A DNA stretch of 64,000 bases from Puniceicoccaceae bacterium (GTDB lineage: Bacteria; Verrucomicrobiota; Verrucomicrobiia; Opitutales; JAFGAQ01), in the NCBI GenBank assembly GCA_028285755.1, contig JANQOQ010000006.1:1055189-1119188 (forward strand). Reading direction: 5' to 3'. Made by a program: the position numbers and the translations under genes. Of the stretch, positions 1 through 8,619 are shown in pieces. How positions within the stretch are numbered: position 1 is the stretch's first letter; the number at the start of each line of letters is the position of its first letter. The notes under the pieces were generated by a model. That model was given only the letters and a program-made list of their open reading frames with translations. It was not told the DNA's origin and did no database searches.

Positions 1-1155
1 AGCGTGATCGAAACACCTCCCCAGAATCGTCTACCGATAGAGACCATAGTCAAAGATTACAGCCCCGAGCTGGTCGACAGTGCCATCCAGGCTGAAATCA
101 ATCGGGGTGGTCAGGTATTTTACCTGCACAACCGGGTGCAGACCATCCACAAAGTCGCTGCGATGATCAATGATCGCAATAAGAACATCCGCGTCGCCGT
201 GGGTCACGGTCAGATGAACGAGCACGATCTCGAAAAAATCATGACCGACTTTGTAGCCGGACACTACGATGTGCTTGTATGTACAACAATCATCGAGTCC
301 GGCCTCGATATTCCAAATTGTAATACCCTCATTATTGAAGGAGCTGATAAATTCGGCCTCGCCCAGCTTTACCAGATCCGGGGGAGAGTCGGCCGATTCA
401 ACAAACAAGCCTATGCTTATCTGCTGCTGCACGGCAAAAAACCAGTTGCCAGCACTGCCCGCAAGCGACTTTCTGCAATCAAGCAATACAACGAGCTCGG
501 AGCGGGTTACCGGATTGCCATGCGCGACCTCGAGCTACGGGGCGCGGGTAATATCCTCGGTGCCGCCCAAAGCGGGCATATCGCAGGCGTGGGGTTTGAG
601 CTCTATTGCAGACTGCTGAAACAAAGCGTGGAGCGCCTTAAGAAAGGTATTGGCATCGAGATCACACGTGCGGCCATTAATCTCGATTTTGTGCTCGTCG
701 GTGAACCCTCCAATAAAAGTGGGAGATCTCAGGAAACGAAAATCGGCTATGCGGCGCTTAAAAACAGTGAGATCAACGAAGCATGGCCCGCCCCGATCCA
801 CGCCTATATCCCTGTAAGTTATATTCAGGAAACCAAATTACGCATCGATTTTTACCGCAAGTTAGCCTCTGCAGCTACCGTTGACGAAGTGAAGTCCCTG
901 CGACTGGAACTCAAGGATCGGTTCGGCAAAATACCGGACAACGTAGAGGCACTCATCCGCATCAGCGCGGTTCGCTGCCTGGCCGAGAGCAAAAAAATAA
1001 CCCTTGTGGAGTGCACTTCGGGGAAGTTAGTCATGCGCATCGGTAACCCTCCCAATCATCAATTTATCAAAGAAGGCAATCGATTTCCTCGCTTGACGCC
1101 TGATAAACCTCTTCTACTATTGAACAATTTGATCAAATATATGTCAAAAATGTGA
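1..1155 (+). CDS. mfd: Transcription-repair coupling factor Mfd, C-terminal part (5' truncated by window edge)
   Basis: The reading frame is open from the first base, so the gene starts before the window. About 384 C-terminal residues are visible, roughly a third of a typical 1,150-residue Mfd. The visible part contains the second RecA-like helicase lobe, with the motifs CTTIIESGLDIPN, DKFGLAQLYQIRGRVGR and RDLELRGAGNILGAAQSGHI, which are characteristic of the RecG/Mfd translocase family. The C-terminal regulatory TRCF (D7-type) domain follows. Mfd uses ATP to push stalled RNA polymerase off DNA lesions and recruits UvrA in the cytoplasm. The stop codon lies 20 bp before the start of the exported parvulin gene, so the two are probably co-transcribed. 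Confidence 0.96.
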   Translation, partial: SVIETPPQNRLPIETIVKDYSPELVDSAIQAEINRGGQVFYLHNRVQTIHKVAAMINDRNKNIRVAVGHGQMNEHDLEKIMTDFVAGHYDVLVCTTIIESGLDIPNCNTLIIEGADKFGLAQLYQIRGRVGRFNKQAYAYLLLHGKKPVASTARKRLSAIKQYNELGAGYRIAMRDLELRGAGNILGAAQSGHIAGVGFELYCRLLKQSVERLKKGIGIEITRAAINLDFVLVGEPSNKSGRSQETKIGYAALKNSEINEAWPAPIHAYIPVSYIQETKLRIDFYRKLASAATVDEVKSLRLELKDRFGKIPDNVEALIRISAVRCLAESKKITLVECTSGKLVMRIGNPPNHQFIKEGNRFPRLTPDKPLLLLNNLIKYMSKM

Positions 1156-1175
1156 CATACACACACCATAAAACC

Positions 1176-2177
1176 ATGCAAAAAATAACGACTTTATTCG
1201 CAACCTCATTGTCCCTGTTGCTCGCATTACAGAGCCTGGTTGCCCAGGAGGAGCCGGCTACAGTATGGGAAGATCCATTTGCCAACGGGATTGCCGCAAA
1301 TGTCGAGGGCACGATCATTACATTTTCAGAAATCAGACGCGAGCTACGCCCGATTATCCCACAAATCATGCGTGAATCGCGAACACGCAATGAACTGTCT
1401 GAAAACCTGAATAGTTTCGCCAAGGATATTCTACAGAATATTATCGATCGCAAACTGATCGTAAAGGAATACCACGAACAGGAAAAATTTAAAATACCCC
1501 AATCCTACATCGAAAATGATTTTGATGACCGCCTGATCAGCGACTTTGACAATGACCGGTCGCGCCTGCTGGAATATCTCCAAACCCAGGGTATGACTAT
1601 TCGCGAATATCGCAGGGAGCTTCAGGAAAATCTGATCGTAAGTGTGATGCGCTCCCAGATGATGCGCAAAGTGGCAATGATCAGCCCTGAAAAAATCGAA
1701 GATTACTACATTGAAAATAAGATTCAGTTCTTCCAGGAAGAGCAGGTGCATCTTCGCCAAATCGTATTAAGGGCCCGCAGTGATGAGCAAATCGGCCTTA
1801 CCACAGAAAGAGCCCGCAATATCATCTATGAGCTGCAGCAGGGAGCTCGCTTCGCCGAAATGGCAGCCGAATACAGTGAAGACACCATGGCAGAACGTGG
1901 GGGAGACTGGGGCTGGATCGAGCGTTCCGATATCCGCGCAGAACTCGCCAATGTTGCCTTTCGTTTAGACAAAAAAGACTACACACGTGAGCCCATTGTC
2001 ATGGGCAATCATGTATTCATCCTTTATGTGGAAGACCGCAAAGATGAGGGCATACAACCCCTCGATGAAGTGCGTGAAGTCATTGAAAACCGCATTCGTT
2101 CCTCACTCTCTCAGGAAGCCCAGCAACGTTGGGTGACCCGTTTGAGGGAAGATGCCTACATCAAGTACTTCATCTAA
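1176..2177 (+). CDS. Exported parvulin-type peptidyl-prolyl isomerase (SurA/PrsA-like)
   Basis: This is a 333-residue protein. It starts with a clear signal peptide (MQKITTLFATSLSLLLAL, with likely cleavage after LVAQ). An N-terminal SurA-like helical region (about residues 35-185) precedes one parvulin domain (about 190-290) with the signatures HLRQIVLRA and ERGGDWGWIERS and the closing GNHVFILYVEDRK. The family assists folding of outer-membrane proteins in the periplasm. E. coli SurA has two parvulin domains, whereas only one is visible here. I chose the ATG at 1176 because it begins directly with the signal peptide. A GTG at 1152 would add eight polar residues. No Shine-Dalgarno is seen. 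It follows mfd closely. Confidence 0.88.
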   Translation: MQKITTLFATSLSLLLALQSLVAQEEPATVWEDPFANGIAANVEGTIITFSEIRRELRPIIPQIMRESRTRNELSENLNSFAKDILQNIIDRKLIVKEYHEQEKFKIPQSYIENDFDDRLISDFDNDRSRLLEYLQTQGMTIREYRRELQENLIVSVMRSQMMRKVAMISPEKIEDYYIENKIQFFQEEQVHLRQIVLRARSDEQIGLTTERARNIIYELQQGARFAEMAAEYSEDTMAERGGDWGWIERSDIRAELANVAFRLDKKDYTREPIVMGNHVFILYVEDRKDEGIQPLDEVREVIENRIRSSLSQEAQQRWVTRLREDAYIKYFI

Positions 2178-2203
2178 TTGAAGTATTTTGAGAGGCAGCC
2201 TGA

Positions 2204-2995
2204 GTGATCCAAGCATTTGTCGAAGCTCTGCAGTCCTGGCAGCCCGAATGGGTATGGCTGTTACTGTTGATAGCTGCATTTAGCAGCCTGCTACTGATGC
2301 TGCGCTTATTTGGCGCATGGGGAGTGACCCTATATATGTGTGTGGTGCTCATTGCTGCAAACCTGCACGTATTAAAAGCGGTTAAATTCTCCCTGATGGA
2401 AAACCCCGTAGCCCTGGGAACCGTATTATTTGCAACCACATTTCTCAGCACCGATATACTCAACGAATACTACGGGCCTAAATACGCGCGGCGTGCCGTA
2501 TTGCTGGGCTTCACAGGCTTCATATTGTTTACCGGGATGATGCTTCTGGCCCTCGGCTTTCAACCTCTGTCTGAAAGCTATGCGGATACGGACTGGAGTT
2601 GGGCGATCGATTATCACAATCACTTAACCGCTATCTTTACACCCATACCGAGTATACTTTTAGCAGGTTTGATCGCCTATATGGTGAGCCAGCTACTGGA
2701 TATCTGGGTGTATCAGCGTATTCGTGAAAAAACCCAGGGGCGTTTCCGCTGGTTGCGCAATAATGCATCCACCTGGATATCCGCTTTTGTAGATAACACC
2801 ATCTTCAGCCTGCTTGCGTGGTATATACTGGCAGCCAACAAGCTCACTATGGATGTGATCTGGCAGACCTATATTATTGGCACTTATTTTCTGCGTATTG
2901 GTGTCGCCCTACTCGATACGCCGATATTATACTTGGCTAAATACTGCTTACCGGCTGAAGATAAAGCACTTAAGCCGAATTCGCCAAGTTCATGA
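2204..2995 (+). CDS. yhhQ: Queuosine-precursor transporter, VUT/DUF165 (YhhQ) family
   Basis: This is a 263-residue integral membrane protein with about six to seven hydrophobic segments. It carries the family hallmarks TFLSTDILNEYYG after the third segment and a final TPILYLAKY-like segment. E. coli YhhQ imports the 7-deazaguanine precursors preQ0 and preQ1, and related proteins are reported to carry queuine. The gene uses a GTG start. Its TGA stop overlaps the ATG of tgt (ATGA at 2992-2995), so the two are translationally coupled. This supports a role in feeding the transglycosylase with an imported base. No preQ1 biosynthesis gene is present in the window. Confidence 0.9.
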   Translation: MIQAFVEALQSWQPEWVWLLLLIAAFSSLLLMLRLFGAWGVTLYMCVVLIAANLHVLKAVKFSLMENPVALGTVLFATTFLSTDILNEYYGPKYARRAVLLGFTGFILFTGMMLLALGFQPLSESYADTDWSWAIDYHNHLTAIFTPIPSILLAGLIAYMVSQLLDIWVYQRIREKTQGRFRWLRNNASTWISAFVDNTIFSLLAWYILAANKLTMDVIWQTYIIGTYFLRIGVALLDTPILYLAKYCLPAEDKALKPNSPSS

Positions 2996-4176
2996 ACTTA
3001 CATCCCGATCTCTATTTTAAGATCACACACACCGCTGGAGATCAACACGCGCGCTCTGGTGTATTGAGCACGCCCCATGGTGCAATTGAAACTCCCAATT
3101 TCATTTTTTGCGCAACCAAAGCCGCAATCAAAGGCCTGACCATGGATCAAATGCGTGAATGCGGTGCTCAGATCGTTCTATCCAATACTTACCATCTGTT
3201 CTTGAATCCGGGAGGTGAATTCGTGGAAAGACAAGGAGGTCTCCATCGTATGACCGATTGGCACGGCCCCATGCTCACGGATTCCGGCGGCTTTCAGATC
3301 TTCAGCCTCGGAAATGGTTGGGTGGCAGATGAGATCAAAGGCAAGCGATCACACAGTACCGAGAAAAAACTGCTCAAGATCACCGAAGAAGGTGCAGATT
3401 TTGTTTCCTACATCGATGGGACACGCCACCAGCTTAGCCCGGAAAAATCGATCGAAACCCAAATTCAGCTCGGTGCGGACCTGATCGTAGTGCTGGATGA
3501 ATGCTCCCCTTATAACGTAAGCCGCGAGTATACCGCAAAATCCATGGCGATGAGCCACCGTTGGGAAAAACGCAGCTATGAAGAGTATTTGCGCCGCACC
3601 GATGGTTCGCAGGGCCTCTATGGCATTGTCCAGGGCGGTGTATATGAGGATTTAAGACGCGAAAGCGCCGAATTTGTAAATGAAGTGCCCTTCTTTGGGC
3701 AAGCGATCGGAGGCTGCCTCGGAGGCAGTAAAGAGGAAATGTACGAGGTGGTCCATATGGGTGCTCAGCATCTGCGCAAGGACCGGCCTACGCACTTATT
3801 GGGAATAGGTGGCGTCGAAGACATTTGGAACGGCATCCACGAGGGCATCGATACCTTTGACTGTGTACACCCTACCCGGCTGGCACGGCATGGAGGAGCA
3901 CTGATCAGGCCCGTGGAATGGGAGGGCAAAAGCTACATCAACCTGCGTAACGCACGTTTCAAAAACGACGACTCACCACTGGATGAACGCTTACCCTGTA
4001 AAGCCTCTAGCTATTATTCGCGATCCTACATTCACTACCTGATTAGAGCCGGGGAGATGTTGGGCTATCAGCTACTCATCCAACACAATGTTTGTTTTAT
4101 GATGGAGCTTATGAAAACAGTCAGAAATGCCATCCAAACAAACAGTATCGACTCAGAGGTTAAAAATTGGCTCTAG
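2992..4176 (+). CDS. tgt: Queuine/preQ1 tRNA-guanine transglycosylase, chlamydial-like with degenerate zinc site
   Basis: This 394-residue enzyme exchanges guanine 34 of GUN anticodons for a 7-deazaguanine base. Visible catalytic features are LTDSGGFQIFSL (general Asp), VVLDECSPY (substrate Asp), YGIVQGG, and GIDTFDCVHPTR with the nucleophilic Asp. The substrate-pocket loop reads IGGCLGGSKEEM. It has Gly where preQ1-type bacterial enzymes have Val (the 233 position of Zymomonas Tgt), as in queuine-using enzymes. The usual CxCxxC zinc motif is altered to LPCKASS before YYSRSYIHYL, so only one of three cysteines remains, although the downstream His (IQHNV) is kept. The gene overlaps the transporter gene by 4 nt. 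The function is secure at family level, and the queuine preference is inferred. Confidence 0.93.
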   Translation: MNLHPDLYFKITHTAGDQHARSGVLSTPHGAIETPNFIFCATKAAIKGLTMDQMRECGAQIVLSNTYHLFLNPGGEFVERQGGLHRMTDWHGPMLTDSGGFQIFSLGNGWVADEIKGKRSHSTEKKLLKITEEGADFVSYIDGTRHQLSPEKSIETQIQLGADLIVVLDECSPYNVSREYTAKSMAMSHRWEKRSYEEYLRRTDGSQGLYGIVQGGVYEDLRRESAEFVNEVPFFGQAIGGCLGGSKEEMYEVVHMGAQHLRKDRPTHLLGIGGVEDIWNGIHEGIDTFDCVHPTRLARHGGALIRPVEWEGKSYINLRNARFKNDDSPLDERLPCKASSYYSRSYIHYLIRAGEMLGYQLLIQHNVCFMMELMKTVRNAIQTNSIDSEVKNWL

Positions 4177-4240
4177 TACAATTAAACTTTGCGCTCTCAA
4201 CGGATACGTGTAGCATTACCTCACCAATCATCTGATCGCT

Positions 4241-4777
4241 TTGTTAGAAAACATAACGCTTACCCCATTTACTGAGTTATCTAAGGAAGAGGAGTTACTT
4301 GTACTCAAATGGAGGAACCATCCTAAAATCAAGCAATGGATGATCAATCAAAACACCATCTTTATAGAAGAGCATGGGCAATTTCTGGAGTCGTTAAAAG
4401 CTGACCGTACTAAGCAATATTTTCTGACAAAATACGATAACAAGAATATCGGAGTGATCGATTTCTACAATATTGAACCGAACGGTACTTATTGCTATTA
4501 CGGATACTATCTCAATTTTGAACTGATCGGTTCTGCATACGGATTATTACTCGAGTATCTCGTTATCGAGTATGGATTTGATCAACTCAAACGATCAAAA
4601 CTAATTGCTGAAACAATGCACTCGAATACATCAGCGATAGAGCTCCATAAGCGATTCGGATTTATTGAAACCACAACCAATCAGCGCGGTCTAATAGAAG
4701 CTTACATTACTCCCGATATATGGTCTCAGCATAAGCCCCATATTGAGCCTCTCATTAAACGGATTTTAGGTAAATGA
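4241..4777 (+). CDS. PseH-like GNAT N-acetyltransferase
   Basis: This 178-residue protein has the N-terminal LKWRNHPKIKQWM and the following EEHGQFLESL and NIGVIDFYNI. These closely match PseH, which N-acetylates UDP-4-amino-4,6-dideoxy sugars on the way to pseudaminic acid. The C-terminal HSNTSAIELHKRFGFIE is the acetyl-CoA-binding GNAT end. The only plausible start is TTG at 4241, since an in-frame stop lies at 4211 and the next ATG would remove the WRNHP motif. The stop overlaps the FkbH-like gene start (ATGA, 4774-4777). No other pseudaminic acid genes are nearby, so the substrate is uncertain and could be another amino sugar or amine. This is the first gene of an A+T-rich cluster. Confidence 0.75.
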   Translation: MLENITLTPFTELSKEEELLVLKWRNHPKIKQWMINQNTIFIEEHGQFLESLKADRTKQYFLTKYDNKNIGVIDFYNIEPNGTYCYYGYYLNFELIGSAYGLLLEYLVIEYGFDQLKRSKLIAETMHSNTSAIELHKRFGFIETTTNQRGLIEAYITPDIWSQHKPHIEPLIKRILGK

Positions 4778-6423
4778 AGCAAAGCATCTACATATTATCC
4801 AACGTGAATCTGGAAATGCTCCCCACGCTCAAATTACCGGGAAATGTGGAATCACAATTTAATTGGATTCATGATGGATTTGAGACGCTGCTCCCTCAAA
4901 TCCTAAGTGATCAACCCAGATTTTTATCACAAGAAGATGCGATTATATGGATACACTTTGATCCAAATGGAATTAAAGGAGAAACTAAAAAGGAGGAACC
5001 GCTTCACCAATCACAAACAATTGATAATCAATTGCTAAGTATCATTCATAAACTCAATGACTGGCTATCAAAACTACCGGATTTACCATTCATTATTTCC
5101 GACTCCCTATTCCGGAATCAATCCGCTAGTGTCATCGAGCAAGCAGAATCAATATTAAGAAAACACACCAACGCTTTTCAATTTGCATTCTGCAAATGGG
5201 TAGCAGCCCATAGTCAGCAATCTAGATTCGATCAGCGGCTCTGGGATATAGCAAAAATTCCGTATTCTCTGGATTTTCAGAGACTACTGAAGCAGGAGCT
5301 GGAAATTGCCGCCTGGAACCAACAAAACAAACCTAAAAAAGTGCTGCTTTTAGACTTTGATCGAACCCTATGGCCTGGTACTTTAGATGAAGTAGGTGAA
5401 TCGAATTCTGCTACGGATCTTTCCACAGAAAATCAAAGCCATTTTGCACATTTCCAACACAAAATCCTGGAATTGAAAAACTGCGGAGTATTGCTCGTGC
5501 TTGTCTCTAAAAATGAAAAAGTACGCCTCAAATCCTATTTCGATAACAATAACTGGATGTCACTCCAATGGGAAGACTTCGTATTCCAGTCAGTAAATTG
5601 GAACGATAAGTCCATAAATATTCTAGAGCTTGAGAAAGCACTCTCAATAAGTATCGAAAGCATGCTGTTCATAGATGATGATGCACGAGAACGTTATGCA
5701 GCCCAACAGGCACTACCCAGCCTTACCGTTGTCGATTTTCCAAAAAATTCAGCAGATTTAGGCGAATGGATGAGTAACTACATATCACCCATGTTTTTCA
5801 CGAATGATTCCATCACCGAGGAAGATCTACTACGCAGCCAATCTTACCGGAAACGAGCTCAGCGCGATCAGCAATCACATCACTTCAGTAACTACGAAGA
5901 TTTTATAAACTCACTCAGCATTCAGCTAACTCTAGCACCAGCCCGGGATAAACACCATTCACGAATCATACAGCTGAGCGAGCGAACCAACCAATTTAAT
6001 CTTAATGGACAGATCATTGGTATAAACGAGCTTCAAGCCTTAGAAGATAGACCCCGGACATATTCGTGTATAGCGCATTACAAGGATCATTTTGCGGATG
6101 AAGGAATCATTGGATATCTACGCTTCGAAATCAATGCGGATGATACTCTCACATTCACCCACTACTATTTAAGCTGCCGTATCCTGGAAAAGCGGGTGGA
6201 GCATGCACTATTAGTGGCAGCTACCTCGGAGATCCAACGAATAAATCCAGCTATTGAAAAATTGACGGTAAACTTTCATGATACAGGACGCAATCAACGT
6301 ATTCACGAATTTCTAGATCAAACAGGGTTATTATCGCAAAATACCGGCATTACAGATTTGTTGAAAATACTCAAAAAGCTGTGTTTGTATGAGTGTAAAT
6401 ATGACTTCGAAGGATATTATTGA
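4774..6423 (+). CDS. FkbH-like HAD-IIIC phosphatase/acyltransferase
   Basis: This is a 549-residue protein. After about 180 N-terminal residues typical of longer FkbH-like proteins comes a HAD domain with the nucleophile motif LLLDFDRTLWPG (Asp194, Asp196), VLVSKNE and MLFIDDDARER. The C-terminal third contains QLSERTNQFNLNG and ADEGIIGYLRFE ... YYLSCRILEKRVEHAL, the GNAT-like end of the family. Characterised FkbH relatives take 1,3-bisphosphoglycerate, dephosphorylate it and load a glyceryl unit onto an acyl carrier protein. The gene immediately downstream encodes an acyl carrier protein and overlaps this one, which supports the same chemistry. No ketosynthase or polyketide module is nearby. 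The actual product is unknown. Confidence 0.8.
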   Translation: MKQSIYILSNVNLEMLPTLKLPGNVESQFNWIHDGFETLLPQILSDQPRFLSQEDAIIWIHFDPNGIKGETKKEEPLHQSQTIDNQLLSIIHKLNDWLSKLPDLPFIISDSLFRNQSASVIEQAESILRKHTNAFQFAFCKWVAAHSQQSRFDQRLWDIAKIPYSLDFQRLLKQELEIAAWNQQNKPKKVLLLDFDRTLWPGTLDEVGESNSATDLSTENQSHFAHFQHKILELKNCGVLLVLVSKNEKVRLKSYFDNNNWMSLQWEDFVFQSVNWNDKSINILELEKALSISIESMLFIDDDARERYAAQQALPSLTVVDFPKNSADLGEWMSNYISPMFFTNDSITEEDLLRSQSYRKRAQRDQQSHHFSNYEDFINSLSIQLTLAPARDKHHSRIIQLSERTNQFNLNGQIIGINELQALEDRPRTYSCIAHYKDHFADEGIIGYLRFEINADDTLTFTHYYLSCRILEKRVEHALLVAATSEIQRINPAIEKLTVNFHDTGRNQRIHEFLDQTGLLSQNTGITDLLKILKKLCLYECKYDFEGYY

Positions 6424-6655
6424 GAAACAGGTCATAAGCACTCTGGAAGTGTTACTTTCGATGGAGAGAGGACGTTTAACGGTACATACTCAACGGACAG
6501 AGATTGCTGAGTGGGATTCCATTAAGCAGTTGGAGATCATGCTTGAACTTGAAAAGCAATTTTCAGTGCGATTCTCCGCTCCTGAAATCACCGAAAATCG
6601 TGAAATTCAGCAAATTTTGGAGCTCATCTACAAAAAAACCTCTAAAATTTCGTAA
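6401..6655 (+). CDS. Acyl carrier protein partner of FkbH-like protein
   Basis: This 84-residue acidic helical protein contains EWDSIKQLEIMLELEKQF, in which Ser40 is the expected 4'-phosphopantetheine attachment site. It is preceded by the usual helix I and followed by a helix II/III pattern (EITENREIQQILELI). The start overlaps the 3' end of the FkbH-like gene. A second in-frame ATG at 6389 would add four residues, and either is possible. An acyl carrier protein here most likely receives a glyceryl-type unit from the FkbH-like protein and presents it to an acyltransferase, perhaps the PseH-like protein. This last step is inference. It is not a fatty-acid AcpP, which would have the DSLDTVEL-type motif and sit among fab genes. 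Confidence 0.8.
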   Translation: MTSKDIIEKQVISTLEVLLSMERGRLTVHTQRTEIAEWDSIKQLEIMLELEKQFSVRFSAPEITENREIQQILELIYKKTSKIS

Positions 6656-6705
6656 AACGGTTACAATAATTAAGTTAACTCACATGCGGGCGATATAGAA
6701 ACCGC

Positions 6706-8610
6706 ATGAGCACAAACTATTTTGTAGGCCGTGAGTCTGAACTAAAGCAGCTCGATCAGTCCTTATTTAATGGAGCCCCTAAGGCTACCGAGTTAAATTG
6801 TGTTCTGATATCCGGTAGGCAAGGCATTGGTAAGACTGAATTGCTCAAACAATTTACTCAAAATTTGGAACAAGAGTCCAAGCATACAATCTGGTTTCAC
6901 CCCGAATCGAATACAGGCTACAACCAACTCCACACCTTTTACAGCGCTGTAGTAAAATCGGCCAAAACAAATTATCAGCCTCTGGAATCCTATGTAGAAA
7001 AGCTCATTCTCGAAAGTGAGGAATTTAATGTAACTCGTGGAGAAACCGAATCTCCCGAATCCTTCTGGAAAGGCAAATTTGAAAATTATCTACTACCGGC
7101 AGGTGCATCTACGCAGATTCAAGACCTACTCGATGATGTACACTTCATATTTATATTGGACGACTTTGCGAACGTACCACGCTCTATTTTAAAGAGTTTC
7201 GCTGATTTCATTAAGCATCTAACTGCACATAAAATAGGCAGACAGCAAGTAGGTCTCATCTTAAGTTCCGAAAGTTACCAATCGGATACCTTAATGGAAC
7301 TGGATTTAAACGATACTCAAAAATATCACGAAATTAAGCTTGCTCCATTTACGCAGCAGGAGTGTGAGCAATTGCTCGATTCTGAAGACTTTGAGCAACA
7401 CATCATCGATAAAGTTTTCGAACAAACGCTGGGACATCCGGCAGACATCGTAGCATGTATCAATGACCAAAAGATGAGAAGTGAAAACCAGGAAGCGATT
7501 CTCAATCGCGGCAGCAATCTCGTTTCACAATACAGTGATATTGAGAGAAAATGGCTCTACTGGGCAGCAATCGCTAAAGTATGCAAAAAGGAAATTATTG
7601 GGATATTTGCAGATAACGATGAACAAAATGACTGCCTGAACTGGATCCGCTCAAAGCACCCTACCCTTTTTGAAAACACGATCGAGGGCTATCGGCTTAA
7701 CCGGGATTTGCGTAAAGCCGTTATAGCCTACTTGGAACAAAAAGAACCTGAATTCTATATCAGGCTAAAACAAAAAATGGATAACTACCAATCAGTGTGT
7801 ATGATTATTCCCAGTGAAAAGCACCGAAAAGCGCTATCCATATTAATGAGCTTCAATGTCTTTGAGATTAGCGTTATCAAAAAAGTATTTAATGAGGAGA
7901 TTTCCCAATCTATTATCAATCTCATTGACGAAAAACCCGACTATTTTCGCAAAAGCAAGAATCTCATTCGCATGTCCTCCAATGTTCGCAACGCGATCAT
8001 TCAATACAATGAGCTTCTCCCCCAAGATCCGACCGTCCCTTATAAATCGAGAATAGCCCACTATTGGGAACAAAAGGAAGCCAAGCTTAACCAACAGCTG
8101 GTTGATCTTGAAAAAGATATCAAAGAGAGTAGCGAACAAACCAATAAGCTTAATAATTCCATTGTTAATATCGAAAAGGAAATATCCCGTATTAAGTCGC
8201 TATCGAAAAAAGCCACCCCAATCATCCCAAAGCATACGGCACCCACTCATTACTCTCTGAGTGGAGTCATCGGGATTGTAACCTTTCAGGTGATCGGCGT
8301 CATCCTACTCTATATAGGTATTCTTTATTATGAAGATATTTCACTGACCTATATTGGCCTTGCCGCTATCTGTATACTCGCGGGATTTATTTTTAGCCCC
8401 GGAAAACATGAGCAAAAAGTCAAAGAAGCACTCGAAGTAGGTAACATTTTTGAAAGCGAACAAAAATTTGGAAAACTCATCCATAATCTGGAAGTAGACC
8501 GTAATTCGCTTGTGCACATGCAAAATAAAGAAAATAGTAGCATCCGTAGCCATCAGCAAACGATCCAAAAAATACAGGAAGAACTTAAACAACCTTACCT
8601 AATGGATTAA
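6706..8610 (+). CDS. Membrane-anchored AAA/STAND-like ATPase, function unknown
   Basis: This is a 634-residue protein. The N-terminal FVGRESELKQLDQ and Walker A GRQGIGKT (residues 37-44), then FIFILDDF (Walker B) and a GHPADIVACI element, define an AAA_16/STAND-type NTPase domain. A central helical region follows. After that come a coiled coil (about 460-505), two adjacent transmembrane segments (about 520-565) and a second coiled coil to the C terminus. There is no signal peptide, so the ATPase is probably cytoplasmic with a membrane hairpin. It lies 50 bp after the acyl carrier protein gene, in the same A+T-rich cluster and orientation. I do not recognise an effector domain. STAND proteins often act as signal-gated switches, but no role can be assigned from sequence. 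Confidence 0.6.
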   Translation: MSTNYFVGRESELKQLDQSLFNGAPKATELNCVLISGRQGIGKTELLKQFTQNLEQESKHTIWFHPESNTGYNQLHTFYSAVVKSAKTNYQPLESYVEKLILESEEFNVTRGETESPESFWKGKFENYLLPAGASTQIQDLLDDVHFIFILDDFANVPRSILKSFADFIKHLTAHKIGRQQVGLILSSESYQSDTLMELDLNDTQKYHEIKLAPFTQQECEQLLDSEDFEQHIIDKVFEQTLGHPADIVACINDQKMRSENQEAILNRGSNLVSQYSDIERKWLYWAAIAKVCKKEIIGIFADNDEQNDCLNWIRSKHPTLFENTIEGYRLNRDLRKAVIAYLEQKEPEFYIRLKQKMDNYQSVCMIIPSEKHRKALSILMSFNVFEISVIKKVFNEEISQSIINLIDEKPDYFRKSKNLIRMSSNVRNAIIQYNELLPQDPTVPYKSRIAHYWEQKEAKLNQQLVDLEKDIKESSEQTNKLNNSIVNIEKEISRIKSLSKKATPIIPKHTAPTHYSLSGVIGIVTFQVIGVILLYIGILYYEDISLTYIGLAAICILAGFIFSPGKHEQKVKEALEVGNIFESEQKFGKLIHNLEVDRNSLVHMQNKENSSIRSHQQTIQKIQEELKQPYLMD

Positions 8611-8619
8611 GTCTGCATA

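Noticed and set aside
4241..4777. Pseudaminic acid biosynthesis locus
   Set aside because: Only a PseH-like gene is present, and pseB, pseC, pseF, pseG and pseI are not in the window, so naming the pathway would be unsupported.
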